DNA from: an uncultured Cohaesibacter sp.
Lineage (GTDB): Bacteria > Pseudomonadota > Alphaproteobacteria > Rhizobiales > Cohaesibacteraceae
NCBI RefSeq assembly: GCF_963682185.1
Contig: NZ_OY821667.1
Location: 3,485,501 to 3,549,500 of the forward strand
DNA: 64,000 nucleotides
Direction of reading: 5' to 3'
Under the pieces are notes generated by a model. The model saw nothing but the letters and a program-made list of their open reading frames with translations. It was not told the DNA's origin and ran no database searches. The position numbers were made by a program, and so were the translations under genes. How positions within the stretch are numbered: the first letter of the stretch is position 1; each line of letters opens with the position of its first letter. Shown here one piece after another: positions 20,203-29,700 of the stretch.

Positions 20203-21435
20203 ATGACTGACCCGACCACTCTGCCCAACAGCGTCAGCCAGGGCCCCGATGATCGCGGCTTTTTTGGCATTTACGGGGGACGCTTCGTCTCAGAAACCCT
20301 GATGCCGCTCATTCTGGATCTGGACAAGGCCTATAACGAAGCCAAGGAAGACCCCGAATTCCACAAGGAACTGGCCAAGCTGCATAAGGATTATGTCGGC
20401 CGCCAGAGCCCGCTCTATTTCGCTGAGCGCCTGACCGAGCATCTGGGTGGCGCGAAAATCTATCTCAAGCGCGAAGAGCTGAACCACACCGGCAGCCACA
20501 AGATCAACAATTGCCTTGGCCAGATTCTGTTGGCCAAACGCATGGGCAAGACCCGTATCATCGCCGAAACCGGCGCTGGCCAGCATGGCGTGGCAACGGC
20601 CACCGTCTGTGCCCGCTTCGGCTTTCCTTGTGAAGTCTATATGGGCGCGACCGACGTGGAGCGTCAGGCGCCGAACGTCTTCCGCATGAACCTGCTTGGC
20701 GGCGTGGTCCATCCCGTTACCGCAGGTGCGGGCACCCTCAAGGATGCCATGAACGAAGCCCTGCGCGACTGGGTCACCAACGTGGCCGACACCTATTATA
20801 TCATCGGCACAGCAGCCGGCCCGCATCCATATCCCGCCATGGTGCGCGACTTCCAGTCGATCATCGGGCAGGAAACAAAAGAGCAGATGTTGGCCGCTGA
20901 AGGGCGCTTGCCGGATATGCTGTGCGCCTGCCTTGGTGGTGGCTCCAACGCCATCGGCCTGTTCCATCCGTTCCTTGATGACGAAGACGTACAGATCGTC
21001 GGTGTCGAAGCGGCTGGCTACGGCCTTGATACCGATGAACATTGCGCCTCTCTGAATGCGGGTAAGCCTGGTGTTCTGCATGGCAACCGCACCTACCTGC
21101 TGCAGGATGACGATGGTCAGATTCTGGAAGGGCATTCCATTTCTGCCGGTCTGGACTATCCGGGCATCGGGCCGGAGCATTCCTTCCTCAGGGATAGTGG
21201 CCGGGTCGAATATGTCTCGGCTACCGACACTGAAGCGCTTGAGGCCTTCCAGCTGCTCTGCCAAACAGAGGGGATCATTCCTGCTCTTGAGAGCTCTCAC
21301 GCCATTGCCGAAGTCATCAAACGGGCTCCGACCATGGACAAAGACCAGATTATCGTCGTGAACCTGTCCGGTCGTGGCGACAAGGATGTCAACACCGTGA
21401 GCAAGTTTCTCAGCAAGGGTTCCCTTGCGGAATAG
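20203..21435 (+). CDS. trpB: Tryptophan synthase beta chain
   Basis: TrpB condenses indole and serine using pyridoxal phosphate. The 410-residue protein has the PLP lysine K100 in [10 protein letters not shown], the [11 protein letters not shown] loop and the phosphate-binding [13 protein letters not shown] precedes ATG 20203; an in-frame TTG at 20185 lacks a better site. It is followed 18 bases later by trpA, whose product forms the alpha2-beta2 complex that channels indole. Confidence 0.98.
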   Translation: MTDPTTLPNSVSQGPDDRGFFGIYGGRFVSETLMPLILDLDKAYNEAKEDPEFHKELAKLHKDYVGRQSPLYFAERLTEHLGGAKIYLKREELNHTGSHKINNCLGQILLAKRMGKTRIIAETGAGQHGVATATVCARFGFPCEVYMGATDVERQAPNVFRMNLLGGVVHPVTAGAGTLKDAMNEALRDWVTNVADTYYIIGTAAGPHPYPAMVRDFQSIIGQETKEQMLAAEGRLPDMLCACLGGGSNAIGLFHPFLDDEDVQIVGVEAAGYGLDTDEHCASLNAGKPGVLHGNRTYLLQDDDGQILEGHSISAGLDYPGIGPEHSFLRDSGRVEYVSATDTEALEAFQLLCQTEGIIPALESSHAIAEVIKRAPTMDKDQIIVVNLSGRGDKDVNTVSKFLSKGSLAE

Positions 21436-21453
21436 GATGCAGGAGTAAGAGCA

Positions 21454-22284
21454 ATGGAAAAAACACGCATTGATACCCGCTTTGCTGCCTGCAAAGCCGA
21501 AAACCGCGCCGCCCTTGTTGGTTTCATAACGGCGGGCGACCCGGATCTGGATACCTCGCTGGAAATCTTCAAGGCTCTGCCCAAGGCAGGCGTTGATGTG
21601 ATCGAACTGGGCATGCCCTTTTCCGATCCGATGGCCGAAGGGGTTCCTATCCAGCTGGCCACCCAGCGAGCGCTGGCCGGTGGTCACACCATGGCCAAGA
21701 CCTTCGACATGGTGCGCGCATTCCGTAAGGAAGACAATGAAACCCCGATCATCCTGATGGGCTATTACAATCCCATCTATGTGCGAGACCCGAAAGCCTT
21801 TGTCAAAGATGCAAAGGAAGCGGGCGTGGATGGCATGATCGTGGTTGATGTGCCGCCCGAGCATGACGATGAATTGTGCATTCCGGCTAGAGAGGCCGGG
21901 GTTAACTTTATCCGGCTGGCAACCCCGACCACGGACGAAAAACGCCTGCCCAAGGTGCTCGAAAACACCTCTGGCTTCGTTTACTACGTCTCGGTGACCG
22001 GGATTACGGGCACAGGCGCACTGGATGCCGACAAGGTGGCCATCGCCGTCAAGAGCATCAAGGATCACACCGATCTGCCGGTCGCTGTCGGCTTTGGCGT
22101 GAAAACCCCCGAGCAGGCCGAAGCCATTGGGCGCAATGCCGATGGTGTGGTTGTTGGTTCCGTACTGGTCAATGCCATCAAGGATAGCCTTGATGCTGAC
22201 GGCAAGGCGACAGACAAGACTGTTTCTGCCGTGACCGATATCGTCAAGGGATTGGCAGACGGCTGCAAACGCGCCAAGGCTTAA
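21454..22284 (+). CDS. trpA: Tryptophan synthase alpha chain
   Basis: TrpA cleaves indole-3-glycerol phosphate to indole and glyceraldehyde 3-phosphate. The 276-residue barrel carries the catalytic Glu and Asp in [15 protein letters not shown], the loop [13 protein letters not shown] and phosphate-binding [10 protein letters not shown] and [13 protein letters not shown] precedes the ATG. A strong terminator follows, ending the trp unit. Confidence 0.98.
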   Translation: MEKTRIDTRFAACKAENRAALVGFITAGDPDLDTSLEIFKALPKAGVDVIELGMPFSDPMAEGVPIQLATQRALAGGHTMAKTFDMVRAFRKEDNETPIILMGYYNPIYVRDPKAFVKDAKEAGVDGMIVVDVPPEHDDELCIPAREAGVNFIRLATPTTDEKRLPKVLENTSGFVYYVSVTGITGTGALDADKVAIAVKSIKDHTDLPVAVGFGVKTPEQAEAIGRNADGVVVGSVLVNAIKDSLDADGKATDKTVSAVTDIVKGLADGCKRAKA

Positions 22285-22310
22285 GGTCTGGCACAATCAG
22301 AAGCAACATG

Positions 22311-22338
22311 AAACCCCGGCTCTGTCCGGGGTTTTTTC
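22311..22338 (+). terminator. Rho-independent terminator of trpA
   Basis: AACCCCGG / CCGGGGTT stem around a six-base CTCTGT loop with a TTTT tail, about 30 bases after the trpA stop. The stretch to accD (22340-22660) has no gene and should hold its promoter. Confidence 0.92.
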
Positions 22339-22664
22339 ATTGCGGAGTTCTCTGCTTCATTGTTGCCATATCCTTGTTAAGGGTGAGGCAAAAAAAAGCT
22401 GTGCGTGACAAAATAGGGCGTGCCCTGACCACAATTGAGTGTTACTGCTGAGATCCCGACGTCTCCGGCCCGGACAAGATCACGAAAAGCATGGATTTTC
22501 ACTTCCGGGCGCAAGGGGCCGCGGCTCGTGTGGCAAGGCCTATACTAATATCGGGCCTTGAAACCATCAGATTGCATCCCCAGCTGCAATACGGTAAGAC
22601 AGGGGAGCAAATATGGGGTTTGCCCCGTCAAGACTGTTTTAAGGCTCAAGTCAGGAATTGGTTC

Positions 22665-23711
22665 GTGAACTGGATTAACACTGTCGTTCGACCGAAAATT
22701 CGTTCGTTTTTGAATCGCCGGGATGTCCCGGAAAACCTTTGGATCAAAGATCCGGTCACCGGTGAAATGGTGTTCCATCGGGATCTCGAAAACAACCAGT
22801 ATGTTGTTCCCAATTCCAACTTCCATATGCGGCTCAACGCGTCCCAGCGCTTCCAGTATTTGTTTGACAATGCGGACTATAGCCTTCTGGAAGCCCCTGA
22901 AGTGGTCGATGATCCGCTTAAATTCCGCGACATCAAACGCTATTCTGATCGTCTGAAGGAAGCCCGTTCCAAAACCGGCTATAAAGATGCTGTGCAAGTG
23001 GCGCAAGGGGACGTCGAAGGTCTGTTGCTGACCGCTGCCGTGCAGGATCCCAATTTCATGATTGGTACTCTGGGCATGGCCGCTGGCGAAGCGCTGATCA
23101 AGGGCATGATGAAGGCCGTGGAAGACAAAACGCCTTTCGTCCTCTTTTCCGCTTCCGGCGGCGCGCGCATGCAAGAGAGCATTCTGTCTCTGATGCAGAT
23201 GCCGCGCGTAACCATTGCCGTTCAGGCGCTGCGCGAAGCTGGTCTGCCTTACATTGTCGTGTTGACCGACCCGACCACGGGCGGGGTAACCGCATCCTAT
23301 GCCATGTTGGGTGATATCCATATTGCCGAGCCGGGGGCTCTTATCGGCTTTGCCGGTCAGCGTGTGATCGAGCAGACCATCCGCGAAAAGCTGCCCGAAG
23401 GGTTCCAGCGCGCCGAATATCTCAAGGATCATGGCATGGTGGACATGGTGGTCCATCGTCATGACCTCAAGAAGGTTATCGCACGCCTCTGCCGCTTCTT
23501 CACCAATACCGATGTGCCAGAGGATCTTGGCGAAGAGCTGACATCCGAACAGGTCGCCATCGAAAAGGCCATGGCTGATATTCCGGATGCCAATCCGGAA
23601 GGAAGCGCCGAAGCATCCCCTGAAGCCGCATCTGAAAAGGCACCAGAAGACGGTGCCAGCGATGGGGAGAAGAAAGAAAAGGCAAAAGACACCGACAAGA
23701 AGGCTGATTGA
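22665..23711 (+). CDS. accD: Acetyl-CoA carboxylase carboxyltransferase beta subunit
   Basis: AccD with AccA transfers the carboxyl group from carboxybiotin to acetyl-CoA, the first step of fatty-acid synthesis. I place the start at GTG 22665 (AGGAA nine bases upstream), giving 348 residues beginning (M)[13 protein letters not shown] as in relatives; an in-frame ATG at 22491 adds an unconserved tail. The carboxyltransferase core is intact ([39 protein letters not shown]). The N-terminal zinc-finger region ([17 protein letters not shown]) has no cysteine at all. The last 45 residues are a Glu/Ala/Lys-rich tail. Confidence 0.95.
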   Translation: MNWINTVVRPKIRSFLNRRDVPENLWIKDPVTGEMVFHRDLENNQYVVPNSNFHMRLNASQRFQYLFDNADYSLLEAPEVVDDPLKFRDIKRYSDRLKEARSKTGYKDAVQVAQGDVEGLLLTAAVQDPNFMIGTLGMAAGEALIKGMMKAVEDKTPFVLFSASGGARMQESILSLMQMPRVTIAVQALREAGLPYIVVLTDPTTGGVTASYAMLGDIHIAEPGALIGFAGQRVIEQTIREKLPEGFQRAEYLKDHGMVDMVVHRHDLKKVIARLCRFFTNTDVPEDLGEELTSEQVAIEKAMADIPDANPEGSAEASPEAASEKAPEDGASDGEKKEKAKDTDKKAD

Positions 23712-23944
23712 TCCTTCTGATCCTTGCCTGGCGTGGCGGGGTGAGCGGGGCCGGGAGGCTTTTGCAAGAGACCTGCCGACATATTATACCGGAGCATCCT
23801 GTTGTTGGAAAACACGGGATGTTCTTGATTCTGGGCCACCGCTGCGTGGCCTGCTGTTTTTGAGGAATGACAGCATGAATGAGCTGTTGGCGCCGACGCC
23901 CGGTTCTCTTGCGGCTTCCCCGATCTGGATAGCGACATAAGATA

Positions 23945-25255
23945 ATGACCGAACAGACAGAAGCCATTCTGGAACGCCTCGTTGGCCTCCATCCCAAAAG
24001 CATTGATCTGGAGGTGGGGCGCATCGAGCGGCTGTTGGCCAAGTTGGGTAATCCGCATCTTTCCTTGCCGCCAACCATCCATATCGCCGGAACCAACGGC
24101 AAAGGCTCGACCTCGGCTTTCCTGCGCGCGATGGCAGAAGCTGCGGGTAAGAAAGTGCATGTCTATACCTCGCCGCATTTGGTGCATTTTCGCGAACGCA
24201 TCCGGCTGGCGGGCACGCTGGTTTCCGACGAAATTCTGATCGATGCTCTGCGCCGCTGCGAAAAAGCCAACGATGGCGAGCCGATCACCTTTTTCGAGAT
24301 TACGACCACGGCTGCTTTTCTTCTTTTCTCTGAGCATCCTGCCGATCTGTTGATCCTGGAAGTGGGACTTGGGGGGCGTTTTGATGCGACCAACGTCATC
24401 AAGGATGCGCTGGCGACCGTGATTACGCCGATCGCTCATGACCATGAAGGCTTTTTCGGTACCGAGATTTCCCGCATCGCGTGGGAAAAAGCGGGCATCA
24501 TGAAAAAGGACATACCGTCTATCTGGGCGCAGCAAGAAGACGAGGTGCGGTCTGTTCTGGAAGCCGAGGCAGTCAAGGTTGGCGCTCAGCCACTTTCCAT
24601 TGGCGGACAGGACTGGATGAGCTATGAAGAGCATGGCAGCCTGATTTTTCAGGGGGAGAGCGGTCTGCTGGATTTGCCTTTGCCGCGCCTTGGTGGGCGC
24701 CATCAGCTCTCCAACGCCGGAACCGCGATTGCCACAGTCCGTCAGGTGTTGCCAGAAATAACCGATGAGCAAATCGCCAAGGGGCTAACCTCTGTTGACT
24801 GGCCAGCACGTTTGCAACGGCTGACCTCGGGACATTTGTTCGATCAATTGCCTAAAGGGTCCGAGCTATGGCTCGATGGTGGCCACAATCCTCATGCCGG
24901 TCTGGCAGTGGCGTCCGCCTTTGCGGATCTGGAAGAAAAGGCCCCGCGTTCTCTGCATATGGTTGTGGGCATGCTCAACACCAAAGATCCCGCAGGCTAT
25001 TTTGCGCCTTTCAAAGGCTTGGCCAAAGATATCATCACAGTGCCTATCGAGGGCAATGACGCGGCACTTGATCCGGTTGATCTGGCTCAGATCGCTCAGC
25101 AAGCAGGTATCCCCGCGTCGGCGGCAGGATCAGTTGAAGAGGCCTTCAAGCGGCTTACTCTGATGAATATGAAACCGGCACCCCGTATTTTGGTGGCTGG
25201 CTCACTCTATCTGGCTGGCAATATACTCAAGACCAACGGGACCCTGCCACAATAA
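23945..25255 (+). CDS. folC: Dihydrofolate synthase / folylpolyglutamate synthase
   Basis: FolC ligates glutamate to dihydropteroate and extends folate polyglutamate tails. The 436-residue protein has the Mur-ligase P-loop GTNGKGSTSAFLRAM (about 46-60), YTSPHLVHFRERIR, LLILEVGLGGRFDATNV, HDHEGFFG and WLDGGHNPHAG. It follows accD by 233 bases, the standard accD-folC pairing. Imperfect GCAGTCTTGC/GCAAGGGCTG pairing with TTTT about 15 bases after the stop may be its terminator. Confidence 0.97.
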   Translation: MTEQTEAILERLVGLHPKSIDLEVGRIERLLAKLGNPHLSLPPTIHIAGTNGKGSTSAFLRAMAEAAGKKVHVYTSPHLVHFRERIRLAGTLVSDEILIDALRRCEKANDGEPITFFEITTTAAFLLFSEHPADLLILEVGLGGRFDATNVIKDALATVITPIAHDHEGFFGTEISRIAWEKAGIMKKDIPSIWAQQEDEVRSVLEAEAVKVGAQPLSIGGQDWMSYEEHGSLIFQGESGLLDLPLPRLGGRHQLSNAGTAIATVRQVLPEITDEQIAKGLTSVDWPARLQRLTSGHLFDQLPKGSELWLDGGHNPHAGLAVASAFADLEEKAPRSLHMVVGMLNTKDPAGYFAPFKGLAKDIITVPIEGNDAALDPVDLAQIAQQAGIPASAAGSVEEAFKRLTLMNMKPAPRILVAGSLYLAGNILKTNGTLPQ

Positions 25256-25862
25256 CAGTGACATTTTGCTCTGCAGTCTTGCTACGGCAAGGGCTGTTTT
25301 GGGGTGTCCGGAGCCTTCCGGGCCTGCCTGTTGCCTTTTGGTGTGCCTTGGTCATGCTGTTGATCTCAAATCTCTGAAATTTTCCGCAAAGTGCCTGCGT
25401 GTCGGCGCGAAGAGCTGTGTATTTAAATCGATATAAATAGCTTGTGGGGGAATGTTTGGGGGCAAAAATGGGCCCTTTTGCCTATCGCAAAGGGACATTT
25501 TGCACCGACTTCATCTATTTTTCCCTACAACAAGCCTTGCATTCTTTGCAATGGAATCGAGACGTGGAAACTACATACTCCCTTAGTCGTAAAGAAAGAC
25601 GTTTTTAAGGCATTGAAAAATATATATTATTTTTTTGACAAAATTTAGATATCACAATAATGCATAGATAAATTTTGAGATGGGCACGAATTGCATGATA
25701 GTCAAGACAGCTATGCAAACTTGTAGGGTGAAAAATTCGAAGCCATGTTCTATATACATAATCAAGAAAGCGATGAGGAACTTTAAAACGAGTTACAACT
25801 CAGGCGCCTTCGAAAAAAGCAGTTGAACACCTAATGCCACATAGCAACAAAGGATGACGACA
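25256..25862. other. Intergenic and leader region before the DUF1127 gene
   Basis: About 600 bases, AT-rich from 25560 to 25800. Short frames here (for example from 25442) have no ribosome site or family resemblance. The right part should hold the promoter and 5' leader of the DUF1127/small-RNA transcript; see the sigma-32-like site at 25720. Confidence 0.55.
25720..25748 (+). promoter_or_regulatory. Candidate RpoH-type promoter of the DUF1127/sRNA unit
   Basis: CTTGTA at 25720-25725 and CCATGT at 25743-25748, 17 bases apart, resemble the alphaproteobacterial heat-shock sigma pattern CTTGAA-N17-CCATNT. It would start transcription near 25755, about 110 bases before the DUF1127 ATG. The Rhodobacter counterpart (RSP_6037/CcsR) is known to be RpoHI/RpoHII-dependent, which makes the match more credible. 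It is a pattern match only. Confidence 0.4.
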
Positions 25863-26018
25863 ATGATGAATACTGTTGTGAAGAATTACCGTCAGTGGCG
25901 CAACTACCGCGACACTGTTGAAGAACTGAACCGTTTGAGCACCCGCGATCTTAACGACCTGGGCATCTCCCGTTCGGATATCAGCGACATTGCACGCGAA
26001 GCTGCTACTGCAAAATAA
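25863..26018 (+). CDS. DUF1127 (YjiS-like) small protein
   Basis: A 51-residue protein with AAAGGATGACGA just before the ATG (a second ATG follows directly). It begins MMNTVVKNYRQWRNYRDTVE and contains the diagnostic core ELNRLSTRDLNDLGISRSDI of DUF1127, small proteins common in alphaproteobacteria and linked to RNA binding or stress physiology in some species. It is followed by three CCUCCUCCC hairpins, the arrangement of Rhodobacter RSP_6037 and its CcsR small RNAs, so it is probably the first cistron of a stress transcript that is processed into small RNAs. Confidence 0.88.
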   Translation: MMNTVVKNYRQWRNYRDTVEELNRLSTRDLNDLGISRSDISDIAREAATAK

Positions 26019-26078
26019 AAAAGTCTTTCGCTGACGATCAAAAGTCTAAGCGAAAGCCACGAGTTTCTTAAGAATTCA

Positions 26079-26186
26079 GGCTTTACCTCCTCCCAAAGCC
26101 TGATCCGATCCAAAACTTCCTCCTCCCGGTTTTGGATCCTCCAACGAAGCCCACCGGACCTCCTCCCCCGGTGGGCTTTCGTTTGT
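26079..26186 (+). ncRNA. Three CCUCCUCCC-motif hairpin small RNAs (CcsR / cuckoo type)
   Basis: Three consecutive hairpins each expose CCTCCTCCC in the loop. Hairpin 1: stem GGCTTT/AAAGCC, motif 26086-26094. Hairpin 2: stem GATCCAAAAC/GTTTTGGATC (26107-26138), motif 26119-26127. Hairpin 3: stem GCCCACCGG/CCGGTGGGC (26149-26176), motif 26159-26167, followed by TTTCGTTTGT and so probably also the terminator. The loops match the anti-Shine-Dalgarno sequence of 16S rRNA, so the RNAs could pair with GGAGG in mRNA leaders or bind protein. In Rhodobacter sphaeroides, CcsR1-4 behind a DUF1127 gene act in oxidative-stress resistance. Their presence here is read directly; the function is inferred by homology of layout. 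Confidence 0.88.
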
Positions 26187-26275
26187 CTGGCTTCCAGTTT
26201 CCCGATCTATTTCGTGCCAACCAGCGCCAATGCGCGTGAATTGCCATTTGGCTCTCAGACAAAAGTTGGCAAAAG

Positions 26276-26314
26276 GCAAAAAGAAAACCCGGCCAGAGCT
26301 GCTGACCGGGTTTT
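26276..26314 (-). terminator. Rho-independent terminator of trxA
   Basis: On the minus strand, AAAACCCGG and CCGGGTTTT close a stem extended by partial CAGC/GCTG pairing, followed by TTTTCTTTTTGCC. It lies 25 bases beyond the trxA stop and is convergent with the hairpin RNA locus. Confidence 0.88.
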
Positions 26315-26340
26315 GCTTTGTCTTGATTGTGCCGAAGTGA

Positions 26341-26658
26341 TCAGGCGCCGGTTTCGATCCATTTGACCAGATCGGTTTTCGGTGCTGCGCCCACTTTCAT
26401 GGCAACGGCTTCACCGCCCTTGAAGAGCAGGAGCGTTGGAATGGAGCGCACGCCATACTGGGCGGCCGTATTCGGGTTTTCGTCAACATTGACCTTGACG
26501 ATTTTGACGTTGTCGGCTTTTTCCTTGGAGATTTCGTCCAGAATAGGCGCAATCATCTTGCACGGACCACACCATTCTGCCCAGAAATCAACAACAACAG
26601 GAACATCACCCTGAACATCCTGAGCGAAGGTTGCGTCGGTAGCATTTACGATAGCCAT
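26341..26658 (-). CDS. trxA: Thioredoxin
   Basis: The 105-residue protein has the active site WCGPC (C30, C33) after [10 protein letters not shown], the cis-proline motif [12 protein letters not shown] and the [14 protein letters not shown] strand. It reduces cytoplasmic disulfides with thioredoxin reductase. The ATG at 26658, with GAGG upstream, gives the standard N-terminus; a longer in-frame start at 26727 is unlikely. It lies downstream of addA, the usual rhizobial order tsaE-amgK-murU-addB-addA-trxA, but the 130-base gap may hold its own promoter. Confidence 0.97.
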   Translation of the reverse strand: MAIVNATDATFAQDVQGDVPVVVDFWAEWCGPCKMIAPILDEISKEKADNVKIVKVNVDENPNTAAQYGVRSIPTLLLFKGGEAVAMKVGAAPKTDLVKWIETGA

Positions 26659-26788
26659 AGCTTGCCTCTTTTCAATGCGCCCCTTCCGAGCTCCACAAGC
26701 GAACGGATTCGGGCTAGTTTCTATCAATATTCATTGATAAGTGAATATTGTTCTGTTGCCCTGAAGGTAGGTATTCCCCTTTCCCTCG

Positions 26789-29700
26789 TCAAGGAGCAAT
26801 AGGTCGATTGACGCCAATCTCGTTGAGCGCAGATTGCCGCAGAGCCTCTGGAATCGCCATTATGCAAGGCTCCGCAGTCCACAGCAATAGGGTTTCAACA
26901 GTCTTGCCCGGATAAAGCGGCGCCAATAGGCGGGCATAAAGGGCCATCTGCGTCCGGTAGGCGAGGGGGGCTTCCTCTGGTGAGTGGGGGACGAGACGAT
27001 TCGTCTTATAGTCCACGATGGTGACAGACTGTTCCCCCACTAAGAGCCGGTCGATCTGACCGGACACGGTATGTTCCGCGCCATGAACGGTGACCATGCC
27101 TGCAATCGAGACCTCGGCAAGGCCCTGCGGGCTGAACAGATCTGTCAGTTCGGGGCGTGACAACAGCTGCAAAACCTCTTCCAGAATGGCCTTGCGGCTC
27201 TGCAAGGGCATATCCTTGGCGACATGAGAAAGATAAGCAAGCCCTGCCTTTTGTCTTTCAGATTCAGAGACTTGCGGCAGATGCTCGATCAGCGCATGGA
27301 TGACGGTGCCCCGCCTGCGCGGCTCCCAGTCATGCACCAGACTGCGGCTTGGACCACTGGCTACAAGCTGCATGGCACCCTGATCGCCTTCGATTTTTTC
27401 TGCGGCCTTCGAGGGCTGCAAGAAGGCCATCGGACTGGGCGGTTTGCTCGCTGGCTGCATGATCCATACGGGCAGATCAGGCGCTTCCTTGCCGCCGGAG
27501 AGAGGCTTGGGATCTTCTGCGGGCCGCTCTTGGAAGCGCCCTTCCAGATGCCAGCGATGGATGGGATCGCCGGTCACCGGATGGGGCACTTCTTCGAGAT
27601 GATCAGAGAGAGCCCGTCGCGCCACTTCATACCAGCAATTCTCCGCTGGCCCGCGCACGCCTGCAAAACCGCAAAGATAAAGCCGATCCTCCGCGCGGGT
27701 CATGCCCACATAGAGCAGGCGCAGATATTCTTCCTCGGATTCCGCATCGAGCTTGCCAAGGCTAGAGGCAACAGGGGAAGGCTGGTTGGCGGCTGGCGCT
27801 TTCCACGCCATCATGGCAGGGCCTCCGTCAGCCGCTTCCAGCTCCACCAGATGCGGATGATGGCTGGCGCTGGCGGGCTTGCCGGTACCATCCACCAAAA
27901 AGACGATGGGTGCTTCAAGCCCCTTGGACCCATGCACGGTCATCACGCGGATCTGGCCTTCTGCGGCACCCATATCGCGTTTGATTTCCGCACCGCCTTG
28001 CCGCATGGAGGCAAGGAAAGCCTGAAGGTTCGGTGTCTGCTTTTTCTCGAAATCTAGAGCGCGAGACAACAGCTCGTCAATCACCTCATCAGCCTCTGGA
28101 CCGAGGCGTTCGATAAAGGCGCGGCGCTTGCCCTCCGGTCCCAGAATCTGGGCGAAGAAATCAAACGGAGGCTGGAAATCCACCTGCCCTTGCCAGCGGC
28201 TGAGATGGGCGAAAATCTCGACGAAATCCGCGTCTTGCGGTGCCGCGCTATCAGCGCGTTTTCGCAAACAATCCCAAAGACTTGTGTGGCGTCCCTCCGG
28301 TTCGTAAGCAAGGTCGAACAAGCGCTCGTCCGATAAGCCGAAAAGAGGGCTGCGCAACACGGCGGCAAGGGAAAGATCATCTTCGGGCAACAGCATCACG
28401 TCGCCCAGCGCCAGCAGATCCTGCACCGCAATATGATCGAGCAGAGCAAGGCGGTCTGCCCCTGCCACGGGCAAGCCGGCCTCCTTGAGAGCCCTGTTGA
28501 CGGCGGTGACAAAAGCCCCGCGCTTGCGCACCAGAATAAGCACGTCTCCGGCTGAAATCTTGCGTCCATTGCCTTCCAGATGTTGCCCGCTCTCCAGCCA
28601 ATGGCGAATGGTCTTGGCGATGTCCTGCGCCAGCCTTACCTGTGGGTCGGCTTCGCCCTGTGCGTCCAGCGGCTTGGCCCAGTCCTCATCCATCTCCGGC
28701 TCGATCGGCTCATGCAGTGGCCAGATTTCAACAAGACCGGGATCACGTCCGCGGATCGGCTCATGGTCGGTCCGCTCCTTGTCTGAAGAGAGTGCCTCGT
28801 AGGTGGCTGCGCTGGAAAAGACCTGATCGACCGATTTGAGCACATGGGGGGTCGAGCGGAAGGAGAGCCGCAATTTGATATCATGGAAAGGCTTGTCCGC
28901 CGCCTTTGCTCTTGTGCGGAAGAAATCGCGCATATAGGCGAACCATTTCGGTTCGGCTCCCTGAAAGGAATAGATGGACTGCTTTTCATCGCCCACCGCA
29001 AAGACGGTCCGGTTGACCTCGCGGGCGCTGTCTCCTGAGAAAAATTCTTCCCCCAGCCGCTGGATGATCTCCCACTGATAGGGGTTGGTATCCTGTGCCT
29101 CATCCACCAGAATATGGTCAATGCCTTGATCGAGCTTATAATGCACCCATGCAGCCGCCCGCACCGGACGCAGCATCTGAGCGGCCTTCATGATCAGGTC
29201 TTCAAAATCCATCAGTCCACGCGCCGCCTTGGCGCGCTGATAATAGCCGATTACTCCTTCGGCAAGGGTGAAAAGCGCCCGACTGACCTCCAGCGTGATG
29301 AGGGCATTGCGTTTGTCAAACAGGGCATCCAGCCGCATCTGTTCGCGCTCGATGGCGTCGGCAAGGCCGAGATCGCCTTCCAGCATCTTTTTCGACGCGG
29401 TGTAAGACAGGGACTTGGCCGCACCATCCTTCTTGCGAAACAGTTCAAGCCAGAGCCGTGTCTGCTCACTGAGCGGCGGGCGGGCGAGAAGACCCCGCAT
29501 AAGCGCCGCCTGCGCCTTGTCCCGTTTGCCACCGGTCTCGAACAGGGGCGCCAACTCGCCAAGATAAGAGGCAGGGAAAAATGGACCGAACGGGATATCC
29601 GCTTCCAGCGCTTCGATGCTGTCCGTTCCGGAAAGCCCCAACGTTCGGGCGAGATTGGCAACCGCCGCGTCAAGCCCGGTTGATCCGGCACCCGCTTCGG

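Noticed and set aside
20290-22296. A 668-codon open frame on the minus strand across trpB and trpA
   Set aside because: It lies wholly antisense to two clearly conserved genes, has no ribosome site and reads as codon-bias shadow of the real frames.
25442-25648. A 68-codon frame downstream of folC
   Set aside because: GTG/ATG choice without ribosome site, AT-driven composition and no resemblance to a family.
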